Source: an uncultured Magnetospirillum sp. (GTDB lineage Bacteria > Pseudomonadota > Alphaproteobacteria > Rhodospirillales > Magnetospirillaceae). Taken from it: 45,242 nt of DNA. Shown one piece after another: positions 33,538 to 42,669 of this stretch. The stretch is from assembly GCF_903853455.1 (NCBI RefSeq), contig NZ_CAINTR010000075.1:1-45242 (forward strand), in the 5' to 3' direction. Position 1 is the first letter of the stretch, and every line of letters starts with the position of its first letter. The position numbers were made by a program, and so were the translations under genes. Under the pieces are notes generated by a model. The model ran no database searches, was not told the DNA's origin, and saw only the letters and a list, made by a program, of their open reading frames with translations.

Positions 33538-34263
33538 ATGAGCCGGTTGTTGAACGAGTGGCGGGATCGCAAGAACCGCGAGGACGAGCAGCTGCACGAG
33601 CAGCTGCGCGGTGCCGTCACGGCCGGTCGGGTCCAGGTCTTCACCGATCCCCGCCTGCTCGACTTTCAAGGCTCGCCGGTGCATCAGCATTGGGATCACC
33701 TGCTGCCGCTGACCGGGCTGATGACCCTGGCGCTGATCATTCTGCTGGCGGCCGGGGTCGCGGTGGGCATCGTGGTGATGACGCTGTGCGTGCTGGCGCA
33801 TCTGTTCGGCAACAAATACTACGTGGCGTGGCGGCTCAAGACCCGCGCCCAGGCCTATATGCTGGCCGATGTCATCCAGTTCCAGACCCTGTGGCAGATG
33901 GGCGGCGTCGCCATGGTGACCAAGGGCGGCAACGAACCGCCTTGTCTGGCGCCCAAGGGCGACTGGCGCAAATTCATCCGCCGCAATCTCGGCGAGGGCG
34001 AGGCCCAACGCGCCGCGCCGTTGGCCAACGCTCCGGTTCCGATCCGGCCGGTGGTGGAAACACCCCCGCCGCCACCGCCTCCCCCGATTCTGGAGGCCGA
34101 GCCCTCGCCGCTGGCCGACGCGGTCATTCCGCCGGAGCCGCTTCCGCCCGAGCCCTTTTCGCCGGAGCCCCCGCCTCCGCCCTCTCCGCCCCGCACCCAT
34201 TGGGAATCCATCGAGGACACCCCGCCCCGGGACGAGGTGGTGCCGCCCCCCCCGGAATCATGA
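33538..34263 (+). CDS. Membrane protein with proline-rich tail, hypothetical
   Basis: This 241-residue protein starts with a charged N-terminal region (LLNEWRDRKNREDEQLHEQL) and has one long or hairpin-like hydrophobic part (LLPLTGLMTLALIILLAAGVA... VVMTLCVLAHLF, about residues 60-98). Next come KYYVAWRLKTRAQAYMLADVIQFQTLWQ and a tail from about residue 180 very rich in proline and glutamate (runs of up to eight prolines). Such tails often span the periplasm or bind partners. The gene overlaps the Smr gene (ATGA), whose N-terminus is also proline-rich. I do not recognise it. Confidence 0.65.
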   Translation: MSRLLNEWRDRKNREDEQLHEQLRGAVTAGRVQVFTDPRLLDFQGSPVHQHWDHLLPLTGLMTLALIILLAAGVAVGIVVMTLCVLAHLFGNKYYVAWRLKTRAQAYMLADVIQFQTLWQMGGVAMVTKGGNEPPCLAPKGDWRKFIRRNLGEGEAQRAAPLANAPVPIRPVVETPPPPPPPPILEAEPSPLADAVIPPEPLPPEPFSPEPPPPPSPPRTHWESIEDTPPRDEVVPPPPES

Positions 34264-34844
34264 GCCGGGCGCGTCTGGTCGAACCGCGCCAGCCGCGCCG
34301 CCGGGCGGTCACCCCCGACGAGGTGCGCATCTGGCGGGCGGTGGTGCAGGACGCCAAACCCCTGCCCGGCCACATCCTGCCCGACGATCCCGAAACCGTA
34401 CCGCCGGAAGCGGTGCCCTCGCCACCGCCACCGCCCGGCACGCCGCCGGTGCGGCCCTCGGCCCATCCGCCGGTGCCGCGTCTGCGCGCCGGTCCGCCCG
34501 AGTTGGGGCACGGCCAGACTCCCGGCCTCGACCGCCGCTCGGCCGAGCGTATGAAGCGGGGCGAGATGGAGATCGAGGCCACCCTGGATCTGCACGGCCA
34601 CAGCCAGGATATTGCCCATGACGAGCTGGCCGCCTTCATCCAGCGGGCCTGGGTGGCGGGCCGGCGCTGCGTCCTGGTGGTGACCGGCAAGGGCATGAAG
34701 GGCAGCGGCGTGCTGAAAAACCAGGTGCCGCGCTGGCTCAACCAGAGCCCGCTGCGTGAGCGCATCCTCGGCTTTTCCTATGCCCGGCCCCAGCATGGCG
34801 GCGACGGCGCCCTGTACGTGCTGGTGCGGAGGCAGCGGGGATGA
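34260..34844 (+). CDS. Smr domain-containing protein
   Basis: This 194-residue protein has a long Pro-rich N-terminal region (with PSPPPPPGTPP) and a C-terminal Smr domain from about residue 100. The domain shows the LDLHGHSQDIAHDEL motif and VTGKGMKGSGVLKNQVPRWL, the two signatures of the family. Smr domains act as nucleases on nicked DNA or, in SmrB-type proteins, on mRNA at collided ribosomes; this short form is common in alphaproteobacteria and its substrate is not known to me. Start and stop overlap the neighbouring genes by four bases. Confidence 0.9.
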   Translation: MSRARLVEPRQPRRRAVTPDEVRIWRAVVQDAKPLPGHILPDDPETVPPEAVPSPPPPPGTPPVRPSAHPPVPRLRAGPPELGHGQTPGLDRRSAERMKRGEMEIEATLDLHGHSQDIAHDELAAFIQRAWVAGRRCVLVVTGKGMKGSGVLKNQVPRWLNQSPLRERILGFSYARPQHGGDGALYVLVRRQRG

Positions 34845-35197
34845 CCCCGTTCGGCGCCAAGCTGCGGCAATTGCGGGCCGCCAAGGGGCTGCAGCTGACC
34901 CAGATGGCCGCCGAGCTGAACATTTCCGCCGCCTATCTCTCGGCCCTGGAACACGGCAAGCGCGGCAAGCCGGCTCCCGGCCTGGTGATGCAGATCTGCG
35001 GCACCCTCGGCTGCATCTGGGACGAAGCCGAGGAGCTCAAGACCCTGGCCGAGCTGTCCCACCCCAAGGTGACGCTGGACACGTCGGGCCTGACTCCCGC
35101 CAAGACCGAGCTGGCCAACCGCCTGGGCGCGACCTTGCGCAAACTGCCCGATGCGACGGTGGAACGGTTGCTGGCGGTCTTAAAGCAGCCGGAATAG
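34841..35197 (+). CDS. XRE-family transcriptional regulator
   Basis: This 118-residue protein has an N-terminal helix-turn-helix (FGAKLRQLRAAKGLQLTQMAAELNISAAYLSALEHGKRGKP, residues 4-43) and a C-terminal helical part with an LPDATVERLLAVL segment. The recognition helix is AAYLSALEHG. No catalytic or ligand domain is seen. It ends the coupled trio after the membrane protein and the Smr protein, and its 3' end overlaps the convergent Crp/Fnr gene by 18 bp. Target genes are unknown. Confidence 0.88.
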   Translation: MTPFGAKLRQLRAAKGLQLTQMAAELNISAAYLSALEHGKRGKPAPGLVMQICGTLGCIWDEAEELKTLAELSHPKVTLDTSGLTPAKTELANRLGATLRKLPDATVERLLAVLKQPE

Positions 35198-35770
35198 CCC
35201 GCGTCCCGGCCGGATCAAGCGGTTATCCCGCTGCAACCGGGCCAGAGCGCGGTACAGCGCCTCATGGGTCAGGCCGATCTCCTCGGCCACCGCGACCAGC
35301 GGCCGGTCCAGCCGGATGGTGTCCTTGTCGGCACCCAACTGGGTCAGATAGGCCACCACCCGGTCAGGCGCGCGGTTCAGGCGCATCAAGTCCAGCCGGC
35401 CGCGCAAGGCCCGGACCTGGCCGGCCAGATAAGCCGAGAACGCCATATTGATCTGGGGATGGGCCGACAGGTGCAGCAGCACCGCCGCCTTGGGGAAGAT
35501 TTCGATCCGGCTGGGGCTGAGGGCGACGGCGTCGCAGGGATAGGCCGGCAGGAACAGGGCGTCCTCGGCGACCAGCTCCCCCGCTTGCGCCCGCTGGAAT
35601 GAACCCAGCCGCAATACGCCCCGTTCCAGGTGAAAGATGGCCCGGGCCTCGTCACCGGCGCGAAACAGCGCCTCGCCGCTGTCCAGCTTTTGGGACCGGG
35701 TGCGGATACCGCCCAGAAACCGCCGCCCCTCCTCCGCCAATCGCCCCTCCCCGATTATGATCGCGATCAT
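35180..35770 (-). CDS. Crp/Fnr-family transcriptional regulator
   Basis: This 196-residue regulator has an N-terminal cyclic-nucleotide-binding-type beta barrel (LDSGEALFRAGDEARAIFHLERGVLRL), the long dimerisation helix (INMAFSAYLAGQVRALRGRLDLMRL) and a winged HTH (LVAVAEEIGLTHEALYRALARLQRDNRLI). It lacks the N-terminal cysteines of Fnr, so it is not an oxygen-sensing iron-sulfur type; the ligand is unknown. The start codon lies inside a perfect 20-bp palindrome (35754-35773), suggesting autoregulation by occlusion. It is somewhat short; an alternative later start cannot be excluded. Confidence 0.88.
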   Translation of the reverse strand: MIAIIIGEGRLAEEGRRFLGGIRTRSQKLDSGEALFRAGDEARAIFHLERGVLRLGSFQRAQAGELVAEDALFLPAYPCDAVALSPSRIEIFPKAAVLLHLSAHPQINMAFSAYLAGQVRALRGRLDLMRLNRAPDRVVAYLTQLGADKDTIRLDRPLVAVAEEIGLTHEALYRALARLQRDNRLIRPGRGLFRLL

Positions 35771-35773
35771 AAT
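35754..35773. promoter_or_regulatory. 20-bp palindrome over the regulator start codon
   Basis: ATTATGATCGCGATCATAAT is perfectly self-complementary and contains the ATG and the first codons of the Crp/Fnr gene. Crp/Fnr dimers bind palindromes of similar size. Its position fits repression of its own gene and possibly control of the DUF2442 gene side; binding is inferred. Confidence 0.5.
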
Positions 35774-35809
35774 TCATTGGCAGTGGGTGTCGAGGCAAGT
35801 TGCGGAGGT

Positions 35810-36073
35810 TCAGGACAACATCCACTCGCCGGACGCCTTGATCGCCCGATACATGGCATCGGGGGCCAAGTCGATTTCACCCGGCCAAGTGACGGCGCCA
35901 TGGTCTACGAACGCCTGGGCGAACCGGACCGGATCGGCCAAGGCGGCAAAGACGCCGGCCAAGTCAGAGCGAACTAGGCGGCTCATATCGACGGTCCCTT
36001 CGGTGCCGTCCAGGAACCGGACCTTTAACCGGAAATTCGCCAGCGCTTCGACACTCGCGACCCGCCACGGCAT
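35810..36073 (-). CDS. DUF2442 domain-containing protein
   Basis: This 87-residue protein has the DUF2442 pattern: VASVEALANFRLKVRFLDGTEGTVDMSRLV, then FAALADPVRFAQAFVDHGAVTWPGEIDLAPDAMY. Family members often sit beside DUF4160 proteins and are suspected antitoxins; no such partner is present here. It lies between hslU (16 bases away, same strand) and the Crp/Fnr gene, so it may simply ride on the hslVU transcript. Confidence 0.88.
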   Translation of the reverse strand: MPWRVASVEALANFRLKVRFLDGTEGTVDMSRLVRSDLAGVFAALADPVRFAQAFVDHGAVTWPGEIDLAPDAMYRAIKASGEWMLS

Positions 36074-36089
36074 ACGCTCACCTACGATT

Positions 36090-37412
36090 CTACAGAATGA
36101 ACTTCGCCAGATCCGCCGTCTTGGCCAGTTCGCCGACTCGTTCGCGCACCATGGCGGCGGTGATGACCACGCTGGTGCCGGAGGGTTGGTCGGGAGCGGT
36201 GAAGCTGATGTCTTCCAACAGCCGTTCCATCACCGTATGCAGGCGGCGGGCGCCGATATTCTCGACGCTGGCGTTGATCTCGGCAGCCAGATCGGCGATG
36301 GCGTCGATGGAGTCGGGCTCGAACGACAGATCCACCGCCTCGGTGGCGAGCAGGGCCTCGTACTGCTTGATCAGGCTGGCCTCGGGCTCGGTCAGGATGC
36401 GCACCAGGTCGTCGCGCGACAGCGGCTTAAGCTCGACCCGGATGGGCAGGCGGCCCTGCAATTCGGGCAGCAGATCCGACGGCTTGGCCAGATGGAAGGC
36501 GCCCGAGGCGATGAACAGGATGTGGTCGGTCTTGACCTGGCCGTATTTGGTGGCGACGGTGGTGCCCTCGATCAGCGGCAGCAGGTCGCGCTGGACGCCC
36601 TCGCGGCTGACATCGCCGCCCATATGGGTCTCGGACGAGCGGGCGCAGATCTTGTCGATCTCGTCGATGAAGACGATGCCGTTGTTTTCCACCGCCCAGA
36701 TGGCGTCCTTCACCACCTTGTCCTGATCCAGCAGCTTGTCGGATTCCTCGGCGGTCAGCAGCGCCAGGGCCTCCTGGACCGTCAGCTTGCGGGGCCTGGT
36801 GCGGCCGCCGCCCAGCTTGCCCAGGATGTCGTTGAGATTGATCATGCCCATCTGCGAGCCGGGCATGCCGGGAATGTCGAAGGTCGGCATGGCGGCCCCG
36901 CCGGCATCGGCGACCTGAAGCTCGATCTCCTTGTCGTCGAGGGAGCCTTCGCGCAGCATCTTGCGGAACTTCTGGCGGGTGTCGGCCCCGGCGGTGTCGC
37001 CCACCAGGGTGTCGAGCAGGCGTTCCTCGGCGGCGGTCTCGGCCTTGGCGGTGACCTGCCGGCGCAGCCGGTCGCGGGTCATGGTGATGGCGATCTCGAC
37101 GATGTCGCGCACGATCTGCTCGACGTCGCGGCCGACATAACCGACCTCGGTGAACTTGGTGGCCTCGACCTTGAGGAAGGGCGCCTGGGCGAGCCGCGCC
37201 AGCCGGCGGGCGATCTCGGTCTTGCCGACGCCGGTGGGCCCGATCATCAGGATGTTCTTGGGCAGCACCTCTTCCCGCAACGCTTCGCTCAACTGCTGGC
37301 GGCGCCAGCGGTTGCGCAAGGCGATGGCGACGGCGCGCTTGGCATCGTTTTGGCCGACGATGTAGCGGTCCAGCTCGGAGACGATCTCGCGGGGGGAAAA
37401 GGCGGGGGTCAT
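36090..37412 (-). CDS. hslU: ATP-dependent protease ATPase subunit HslU
   Basis: HslU (440 residues) is the AAA+ unfoldase of the HslUV protease. It begins [33 protein letters not shown] with the family's conserved start. Walker A is [14 protein letters not shown], the pore loop GYVGRDVEQ, and Walker [12 protein letters not shown]; the I domain lies between, and the sensor-2 region is [14 protein letters not shown]. The C-terminus LAKFIL is the tail that docks into HslV. The ATG overlaps the hslV stop by four bases. Confidence 0.97.
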   Translation of the reverse strand: MTPAFSPREIVSELDRYIVGQNDAKRAVAIALRNRWRRQQLSEALREEVLPKNILMIGPTGVGKTEIARRLARLAQAPFLKVEATKFTEVGYVGRDVEQIVRDIVEIAITMTRDRLRRQVTAKAETAAEERLLDTLVGDTAGADTRQKFRKMLREGSLDDKEIELQVADAGGAAMPTFDIPGMPGSQMGMINLNDILGKLGGGRTRPRKLTVQEALALLTAEESDKLLDQDKVVKDAIWAVENNGIVFIDEIDKICARSSETHMGGDVSREGVQRDLLPLIEGTTVATKYGQVKTDHILFIASGAFHLAKPSDLLPELQGRLPIRVELKPLSRDDLVRILTEPEASLIKQYEALLATEAVDLSFEPDSIDAIADLAAEINASVENIGARRLHTVMERLLEDISFTAPDQPSGTSVVITAAMVRERVGELAKTADLAKFIL

Positions 37413-37954
37413 AGGGTTTCCACGATGATGTTGCCGTTGGTGTAGACGCAGATGTCGCCTGCGATCTTCATGGCCTTGCGGGCGATGGCCTCGGCGTCGA
37501 GGGTGTCGAGGTCGATCAGGGCGCGGGCGGCGGCCAGGGCGTAGTTGCCGCCCGAGCCGATGCCGATCAGCCCGTCTTCCGGCTCCAGCACGTCGCCCTG
37601 GCCGGTCAGCACCAGCGACACCTCCTGGTCGGCCACCGCCATCATGGCTTCCAGCTTGCGGAGATAGCGGTCGGTGCGCCAGTCCTTGGCCAGCTCGACG
37701 CAGGCGCGGGTCAGTTGGCCGGGATGCTTCTCCAGCTTGGCCTCGAGGCGCTCCAGCAGGGTGAAGGCGTCGGCGGTGGCGCCGGCGAAACCCACCAGGA
37801 TGCTGTCGCCGCCGATCTTGCGGACCTTGCGGGCATTGGCCTTGATCACGGTGGAGCCCAGGCTGACCTGGCCGTCGCCGGCGATGACCACGCGGCCGGC
37901 CTTGCGCACGCAAAGAATGGTGGTGCCGTGCCAGGAAGGATTCTGATCGGACAT
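37409..37954 (-). CDS. hslV: ATP-dependent protease peptidase subunit HslV
   Basis: HslV (181 residues) is the proteasome-related peptidase partner. The catalytic threonine is in [11 protein letters not shown], exposed after removal of the short N-terminal peptide. Further family stretches are [74 protein letters not shown] and the C-terminal ICVYTNGNI. HslV precedes HslU, as usual. The upstream gap of 66 bases should hold the promoter; a clear heat-shock sigma site was not picked out. Confidence 0.97.
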   Translation of the reverse strand: MSDQNPSWHGTTILCVRKAGRVVIAGDGQVSLGSTVIKANARKVRKIGGDSILVGFAGATADAFTLLERLEAKLEKHPGQLTRACVELAKDWRTDRYLRKLEAMMAVADQEVSLVLTGQGDVLEPEDGLIGIGSGGNYALAAARALIDLDTLDAEAIARKAMKIAGDICVYTNGNIIVETL

Positions 37955-38020
37955 GACCGCCCCGCTGTTGAATCGTCGCCGAACAGATAGGACGTTTGCG
38001 CCGCTTAGGGAAGAGCGCGC

Positions 38021-38773
38021 CTAAAGGAAACTGCTGAGCGAGCGGATCTGGCGCTCGCGGATCTCGGCGGCGATCTCCTTCTGGCCGACGGAACGGCCGC
38101 CGCCGTAATTGGCGATGCGAACCGTCTGGACCTTGCGGAAGGCGTCGTAGCCCCGTTCCTCCCATTCCTCGATACGGGGGCTGCCCTCGAAGGTGACGAC
38201 CCGGCGCGGCCTGGTGCTGTCGCGCCGAACCCCGAAGGTGGCCTCGGTCACCACCACATAGGTGTTGTCGACGGTAAAATAGCCGGCGATGGCGCCCAGC
38301 GCCGCGCCCGCCGCCAGGCCGGTGAGGGCGCCGACCCCGGAGGAGCCGCCGCTGAGGCCGCCGCCCAGCGACCCGGCCAGGGCGCCCACATTGCCGCCCA
38401 GGAAGGAGTATTCCGCCAGCATGGAGGCGTCGTATTGCTGCGAGCGCAGGACGTTGAGGTCGACCTTGAGGCCGAAATCCTCGCCATCGGAGCGCTGATA
38501 GCCCTTGTCGAGAAAAACCTGATAGAGGTGGTCGCGGGTGGAATCCAGATCCCACACCGCGTCGCCCGACATGTTGCGCAGGCTCAGCTTCAGGCGCCGG
38601 TTGGGATACAGCGAGGCGTCGGTGAAGACGGGCACGCCGTCGCTGCGCATGCCGAACATGCGGTTGGTCTGGGAATCGACCACCATGTCGCCGCGATTGT
38701 CCCGCTGGCAGGCCGAGGCCAGGGCGGCCATCGCGGTGGTGACGAACAGGCGCCGCGGCATGGGCATGGTCAT
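38021..38773 (-). CDS. TraT-like complement-resistance lipoprotein
   Basis: This 250-residue lipoprotein has a signal peptide ending in the lipobox LASAC. The body follows the TraT plan: [16 protein letters not shown], then [14 protein letters not shown] and [15 protein letters not shown], then a glycine-rich hydrophobic middle ([24 protein letters not shown] split over residues about 125-165), then YTVDN-like [15 protein letters not shown]. Plasmid TraT is an outer-membrane lipoprotein for surface exclusion and serum resistance; in a chromosome its role is open. It overlaps the upstream protease gene by four bases (ATGA), so the two are coupled. Confidence 0.78.
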   Translation of the reverse strand: MTMPMPRRLFVTTAMAALASACQRDNRGDMVVDSQTNRMFGMRSDGVPVFTDASLYPNRRLKLSLRNMSGDAVWDLDSTRDHLYQVFLDKGYQRSDGEDFGLKVDLNVLRSQQYDASMLAEYSFLGGNVGALAGSLGGGLSGGSSGVGALTGLAAGAALGAIAGYFTVDNTYVVVTEATFGVRRDSTRPRRVVTFEGSPRIEEWEERGYDAFRKVQTVRIANYGGGRSVGQKEIAAEIRERQIRSLSSFL

Positions 38774-40362
38774 TCTCCCTTCAAGGCGTCGTTGAGAAAG
38801 CGGACGGCCTCGGAATAGTGGATGGCGAAGTTGAGGCCGGGGACTTGGGTGATGGCGGTGCCGTCCTCAGACCTCTGCGCCTCGCCCCAGGCGCTGATTC
38901 CCACCACCTTGTCGCCTATGAACATGGGGCCGCCGGAATTACCGTGATTGATGGCGGCGTCGGTCTGGAGATAGAGGACGCCGTCCTTGTGATGGGGGGT
39001 GGTGTAGTTGGGGGTCGCGCGAAAGGATTCCCGGGAATCGGTGCCTTCGAGCTGCACCGGCCTCAGTCGCCGGATGCCGCTGACCACGCCCCGGGTGATG
39101 GAAAAGGCATAGCCGACGGGATGGCCGATCACCTCGGTCATGTCGCCCGGCTTGACGTCCTTACCCGACATGAACTCCACCGGCCGGCCGCGATCCTGGA
39201 CCTTGACCAAAGCGAGGTCGAGACGGGTGTCGCGGCCGATCACCTGACCGAACATCTCGCGGCCGTCATAGCGCTTGAGTTCGATGATGTCGTTGCCTTC
39301 GACCATGTGCCAGTTGGTCATGACGATGTTGGAGCGCACATAGAAGCCGCTGCCCATGGCCTTGGGATTGAAGATGGCGACCACGCTGTCGAAGCGGGGA
39401 TCGTTGAGCGGGCGGGCGTCGAACCGCTCCGATTCCACCCGGGCGGCGGCGGCGCTGCGGTCACGCGACAGCTCGGCCAGCAGCGGCTGGACCGAGGTGA
39501 CGTCGTGCACTTCGCCCGGATGGTCCACCGCATGGCTCAACAACTGCGACAGCGGAACGATCACCGCCGCCCGCTCCCAATCGCGCACATCCTTCTCCAG
39601 GGCGTGATCGGCGTGGATGCGTTGCAGGTCGGGATCGGTGTTGTCCAGATTATAGGCCATGACGAAGTGCTGGGCCTCCATCACGTCGAAGGTGGATCGG
39701 CTATAGCGCTTCGCCAGCTTGTCGATGACGTAGTAATTAACCGTCAGGATCTTTTGCGCATCCGTATCGGCGGCTTTGTACTTGTAAGGACCGTAGATCG
39801 GCCGTTCCAGATAGGGTCGGGTCGCCGCCACCGTGCCCTGGGCGGCGGTCAGGCGGTTCATCACCTTTTCGTTGGGGGTGCGATTCTTGGCGTTGGAGCG
39901 CTCCAGGACCTGGGACGCGCGGTCCATCTGGTCCAGGGCGCGCTGATAGGCGGGGTTATCGATGCGGAGGATCTCCACCACCTTGCGCGACTCCACCTCC
40001 TTCACATCGCGGACCTTGCGCGACGCCTTGGCCAGGGCGACGTCGAACACGATGGCGAAGCGCCCGGTCTCCGCCGCCGGGGCGGTGACGGCGGTGGACA
40101 GGGTCTTGGGCTGGAGATCGATGGGCAGGTCGATGCCGACGGCGAACTTGAAGTCGATGTCGCCCTGGCGCAGCAATTGCGGGCTGGTGGCCGGCGCGAT
40201 GGCCATCTTGGCCAGATCGGGCGCGTCGGGTCCGGCGGCGCGGGCGGCCTCGACCAGGGCGCGCAGATCGGACGGCTCGGCGGCGGCGGGGAAGCCGGCC
40301 AGCAGGGCGGCGGCCGCGATGCAGCCGAAGACCCACAGACGCCCGAGCGTGCTGCCCCCCAT
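38770..40362 (-). CDS. Secreted trypsin-like serine protease with a large novel N-terminal region
   Basis: This 530-residue protein has a signal peptide ([22 protein letters not shown]). About 300 residues without recognised domains follow, rich in helices ([38 protein letters not shown]). The C-terminal third is a trypsin-like domain with all three catalytic residues: His in MTNWHMVEG, Asp in [11 protein letters not shown] and Ser in [12 protein letters not shown]. Unlike DegP/HtrA proteins no PDZ domain follows. It should act in the periplasm and is coupled to the TraT-like lipoprotein gene, which suggests a shared envelope role (inference). Confidence 0.87.
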   Translation of the reverse strand: MGGSTLGRLWVFGCIAAAALLAGFPAAAEPSDLRALVEAARAAGPDAPDLAKMAIAPATSPQLLRQGDIDFKFAVGIDLPIDLQPKTLSTAVTAPAAETGRFAIVFDVALAKASRKVRDVKEVESRKVVEILRIDNPAYQRALDQMDRASQVLERSNAKNRTPNEKVMNRLTAAQGTVAATRPYLERPIYGPYKYKAADTDAQKILTVNYYVIDKLAKRYSRSTFDVMEAQHFVMAYNLDNTDPDLQRIHADHALEKDVRDWERAAVIVPLSQLLSHAVDHPGEVHDVTSVQPLLAELSRDRSAAAARVESERFDARPLNDPRFDSVVAIFNPKAMGSGFYVRSNIVMTNWHMVEGNDIIELKRYDGREMFGQVIGRDTRLDLALVKVQDRGRPVEFMSGKDVKPGDMTEVIGHPVGYAFSITRGVVSGIRRLRPVQLEGTDSRESFRATPNYTTPHHKDGVLYLQTDAAINHGNSGGPMFIGDKVVGISAWGEAQRSEDGTAITQVPGLNFAIHYSEAVRFLNDALKGE

Positions 40363-40549
40363 CTCGCCCCCAGCCCCGACCCAAAGGTTGTGTTACGACA
40401 CGACCATACAAAAATTCGGCAGGGCATGCAAAGCCTGTGGTTCCCCCTACCTTGGCCATCCTTACGAACGGAGCTGCGGTGAGGCCCAGACGCTTCCCCT
40501 GCGGCCCCATTGCTGCTACTAGAGAAATCCTTGCGATCAGGAGGTTTCC

Positions 40550-41149
40550 ATGCGCCAGGGCAGTATCGCGCGCAACACCACCGAGACCAGCATCGCGGTC
40601 ACGGTGGATCTGGACGGCAGCGGCCGCTATTCGGTCAGCACGGGGGTCGGTTTTCTCGACCACATGCTGGAGCAGTTGTCGCGCCACTCGTTGATGGACC
40701 TGACCGTCGAGGCCAAGGGCGACCTGCATATCGACGCCCACCACACCACCGAGGATGTGGGCATCGCCATCGGTCAGGCGGTCAGCCAGGCGCTGGGCGA
40801 GCGCAAGGGCATCCGCCGCTACGGCTCGGCCTATGTGCCCATGGACGAGGCGTTGACCCGCGTCGCCCTGGACCTGTCCAACCGCCCCTATCTGATCTGG
40901 AAGGTCGCGTTCGGCCGCGACAAGCTCGGCACCATGGACACCGAGCTGTTCAAGGAGTGGTTCCAGGCCTTCGCCCAGGCGGCCGGCGCCACCCTGCACG
41001 TGGAAAGCCTGTACGGCGACAACGACCACCACATCGTCGAAAGCTGCTTCAAGGCCCTGGCCCGCAGTTTGCGCGAAGCGGTCGAGATCGACCCGCGCAA
41101 GGCCGACGCGGTGCCCTCGACTAAGGGGACCTTGGGGGGAACCCTGTGA
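40550..41149 (+). CDS. hisB: Imidazoleglycerol-phosphate dehydratase
   Basis: HisB (199 residues) catalyses the sixth step toward histidine; here it is the monofunctional enzyme without the phosphatase domain. Metal-binding histidines are in [29 protein letters not shown] and [21 protein letters not shown] lies five bases before the ATG. The upstream gap (40363-40549, divergent from the protease) must hold the promoter of the his genes; no attenuator-like His-codon leader was noticed. The stop overlaps hisH (GTGA). Confidence 0.97.
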   Translation: MRQGSIARNTTETSIAVTVDLDGSGRYSVSTGVGFLDHMLEQLSRHSLMDLTVEAKGDLHIDAHHTTEDVGIAIGQAVSQALGERKGIRRYGSAYVPMDEALTRVALDLSNRPYLIWKVAFGRDKLGTMDTELFKEWFQAFAQAAGATLHVESLYGDNDHHIVESCFKALARSLREAVEIDPRKADAVPSTKGTLGGTL

Positions 41150-41796
41150 GCGGCCTTGTCGCCATCGTCGATTACGGTTCGGGCAATCTGCGCTCGGCCG
41201 CCAAGGCGTTCGAGCGGGTGGTGGACGAGCAGGGCCTCGCCCTGACGGTCGCGGTCACCGCCGATGCCGCCATGGTGGCGAAGGCCGACCGCATCGTGCT
41301 GCCCGGAGTGGGCGCTTTCGCTGATTGCAAAGCCGGGCTGGCCGCCCTGCCGGGGATGATCGAGACCCTGACCGAGCAGGTCCTGGTCCAGGCCCGGCCG
41401 TTCTTCGGCATCTGCGTCGGCATGCAACTGCTGGCCACCACCGGCCGCGAGCATGGCGACCATGCTGGCCTCGGCTGGATCAAGGGCGAGGTGGTGCCGC
41501 TGGCGGTGGAATCCCTGGGGCTCAAAGTGCCGCATATGGGCTGGAACGAGCTGGTGGCCGATCAGCCCGGCCATCCGCTGCTGGCCGGGCTGCCGCCGGA
41601 AGCCCATGCCTATTTCGTCCATTCCTATCGTTTCGTCTGCGCCGAGCCGGCCCATCGCCTCGCCCATGTGGACTATGGCGGTCCCGTCACCGCCATGATC
41701 GGCCGCGACAACATCGTCGGAACCCAGTTCCACCCCGAAAAGTCCCAGGCCACCGGGCTTCAGGTGATCGCCAATTTCCTGCGGTGGAAGCCGTAA
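41146..41796 (+). CDS. hisH: Imidazole glycerol phosphate synthase glutaminase subunit HisH
   Basis: HisH (216 residues) supplies ammonia from glutamine to HisF. The class I amidotransferase triad is visible: Cys in [11 protein letters not shown], and His and Glu in [13 protein letters not shown]. The N-terminal [17 protein letters not shown] is the family start. The GTG at 41146 overlaps the hisB stop. The last codons and stop form part of an intrinsic terminator, so transcription may drop before hisA. Confidence 0.96.
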   Translation: MSGLVAIVDYGSGNLRSAAKAFERVVDEQGLALTVAVTADAAMVAKADRIVLPGVGAFADCKAGLAALPGMIETLTEQVLVQARPFFGICVGMQLLATTGREHGDHAGLGWIKGEVVPLAVESLGLKVPHMGWNELVADQPGHPLLAGLPPEAHAYFVHSYRFVCAEPAHRLAHVDYGGPVTAMIGRDNIVGTQFHPEKSQATGLQVIANFLRWKP

Positions 41797-41810
41797 GGGA
41801 CGGCTTTTTT
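41788..41810 (+). terminator. Intrinsic terminator inside the his cluster
   Basis: AAGCCGT (41788-41794), loop AAGGG, ACGGCTT (41800-41806) and four further T residues form a 7-bp stem with a T run. The stem includes the hisH stop codon. It divides hisBH from hisAFE. Confidence 0.65.
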
Positions 41811-41812
41811 AG

Positions 41813-41911
41813 ACACGAATGAACACGAATGAACACGAATAAGACAAAAGGGCGTCTGTCGCAGGTCGTCCGGCAATGATTCCATTCAATCGTATTTGTG
41901 TTTATTCGTGT
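41813..41911. repeat. ACACGAATGA inverted-repeat element, copy 2
   Basis: Three ACACGAATGA-type units (from 41813) face an imperfect inverted arm (TCGTATTTGTGTTTATTCGTGT split around 41889-41911). The centre is unrelated to copy 1, and the right arm is more degenerate. It fills the hisH-hisA gap directly after the terminator. Confidence 0.8.
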
Positions 41912-41945
41912 CTTCTTACTTTTCCATGATACCGGAACCCGCTTC

Positions 41946-42665
41946 ATGATCCTTTTCCCCGCCATCGACCTCAAGGACGGCGCCTGTGTCCGGCTCAAGC
42001 TGGGCCTGATGGACGACGCCACCGTGTTCAACACCGATCCCGGCGCCCAAGCCCGCGACTTCGCCGCCGCCGGGGCCGAGTGGATTCATGTGGTCGATCT
42101 CAACGGCGCCTTCGCCGGCAAGCCGGTCAACGCGGCGGCGGTGGAGGCCATCCTCAAATCCGTTTCGGTGCCGGTTCAATTGGGTGGCGGCATCCGCGAC
42201 ATGGCCACCATCGAGGCCTGGCTGGGGCGCGGCGTGCGCCGGGTGATCCTCGGCACCGTGGCGCTGAAGGATCCCCAGCTGGTCAAGGACGCCTGCAAGC
42301 GCTTTCCCGGCCGGGTGGCGGTGGGCATCGACGCCAAGGGCGGCAAGGTGGCGGTGGAGGGCTGGGCCGAGACCTCCGACCTCTCCGTGCTGGAGCTGGC
42401 CCGCAAGTTCGAGGATTGCGGCGTCGCCGCCCTGATCTACACCGACATTGACCGCGACGGCGTCCTGGCCGGTCCCAATGTGGCGGCGACGGCGGCCCTG
42501 GCCGATGCCATCTCCATTCCGGTGATCGCCTCAGGCGGGGTGTCGTCGCTGGACGATCTGCGGGCGCTGAAGACATTTCCCAAGCTGGAGGGGGTGATTT
42601 CCGGCCGCGCCATCTATGACGGCCGCATCGACGTCAAGGCCGCCATCGCCCTGCTGCGGGAGTAG
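41946..42665 (+). CDS. hisA: Phosphoribosylformimino-5-aminoimidazole carboxamide ribotide isomerase HisA
   Basis: HisA (239 residues) is a TIM-barrel isomerase. The first catalytic aspartate lies in [15 protein letters not shown], the second in [14 protein letters not shown]; phosphate-binding glycines are in [19 protein letters not shown] and [13 protein letters not shown] at 41946 is fixed by the conserved first strand; in-frame codons upstream lie in the inverted-repeat element. Because a terminator and repeat precede it, it may need its own promoter, which was not identified. HisF follows after four bases. Confidence 0.96.
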   Translation: MILFPAIDLKDGACVRLKLGLMDDATVFNTDPGAQARDFAAAGAEWIHVVDLNGAFAGKPVNAAAVEAILKSVSVPVQLGGGIRDMATIEAWLGRGVRRVILGTVALKDPQLVKDACKRFPGRVAVGIDAKGGKVAVEGWAETSDLSVLELARKFEDCGVAALIYTDIDRDGVLAGPNVAATAALADAISIPVIASGGVSSLDDLRALKTFPKLEGVISGRAIYDGRIDVKAAIALLRE

Positions 42666-42669
42666 ACCG

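Noticed and set aside
39026-39039. GATTCCCGGGAATC inside the protease gene, matching the core of the island palindrome
   Set aside because: Only 14 bp match, flanks and the CGTGGCG tail are absent, and it lies within coding sequence; coincidence is likely.
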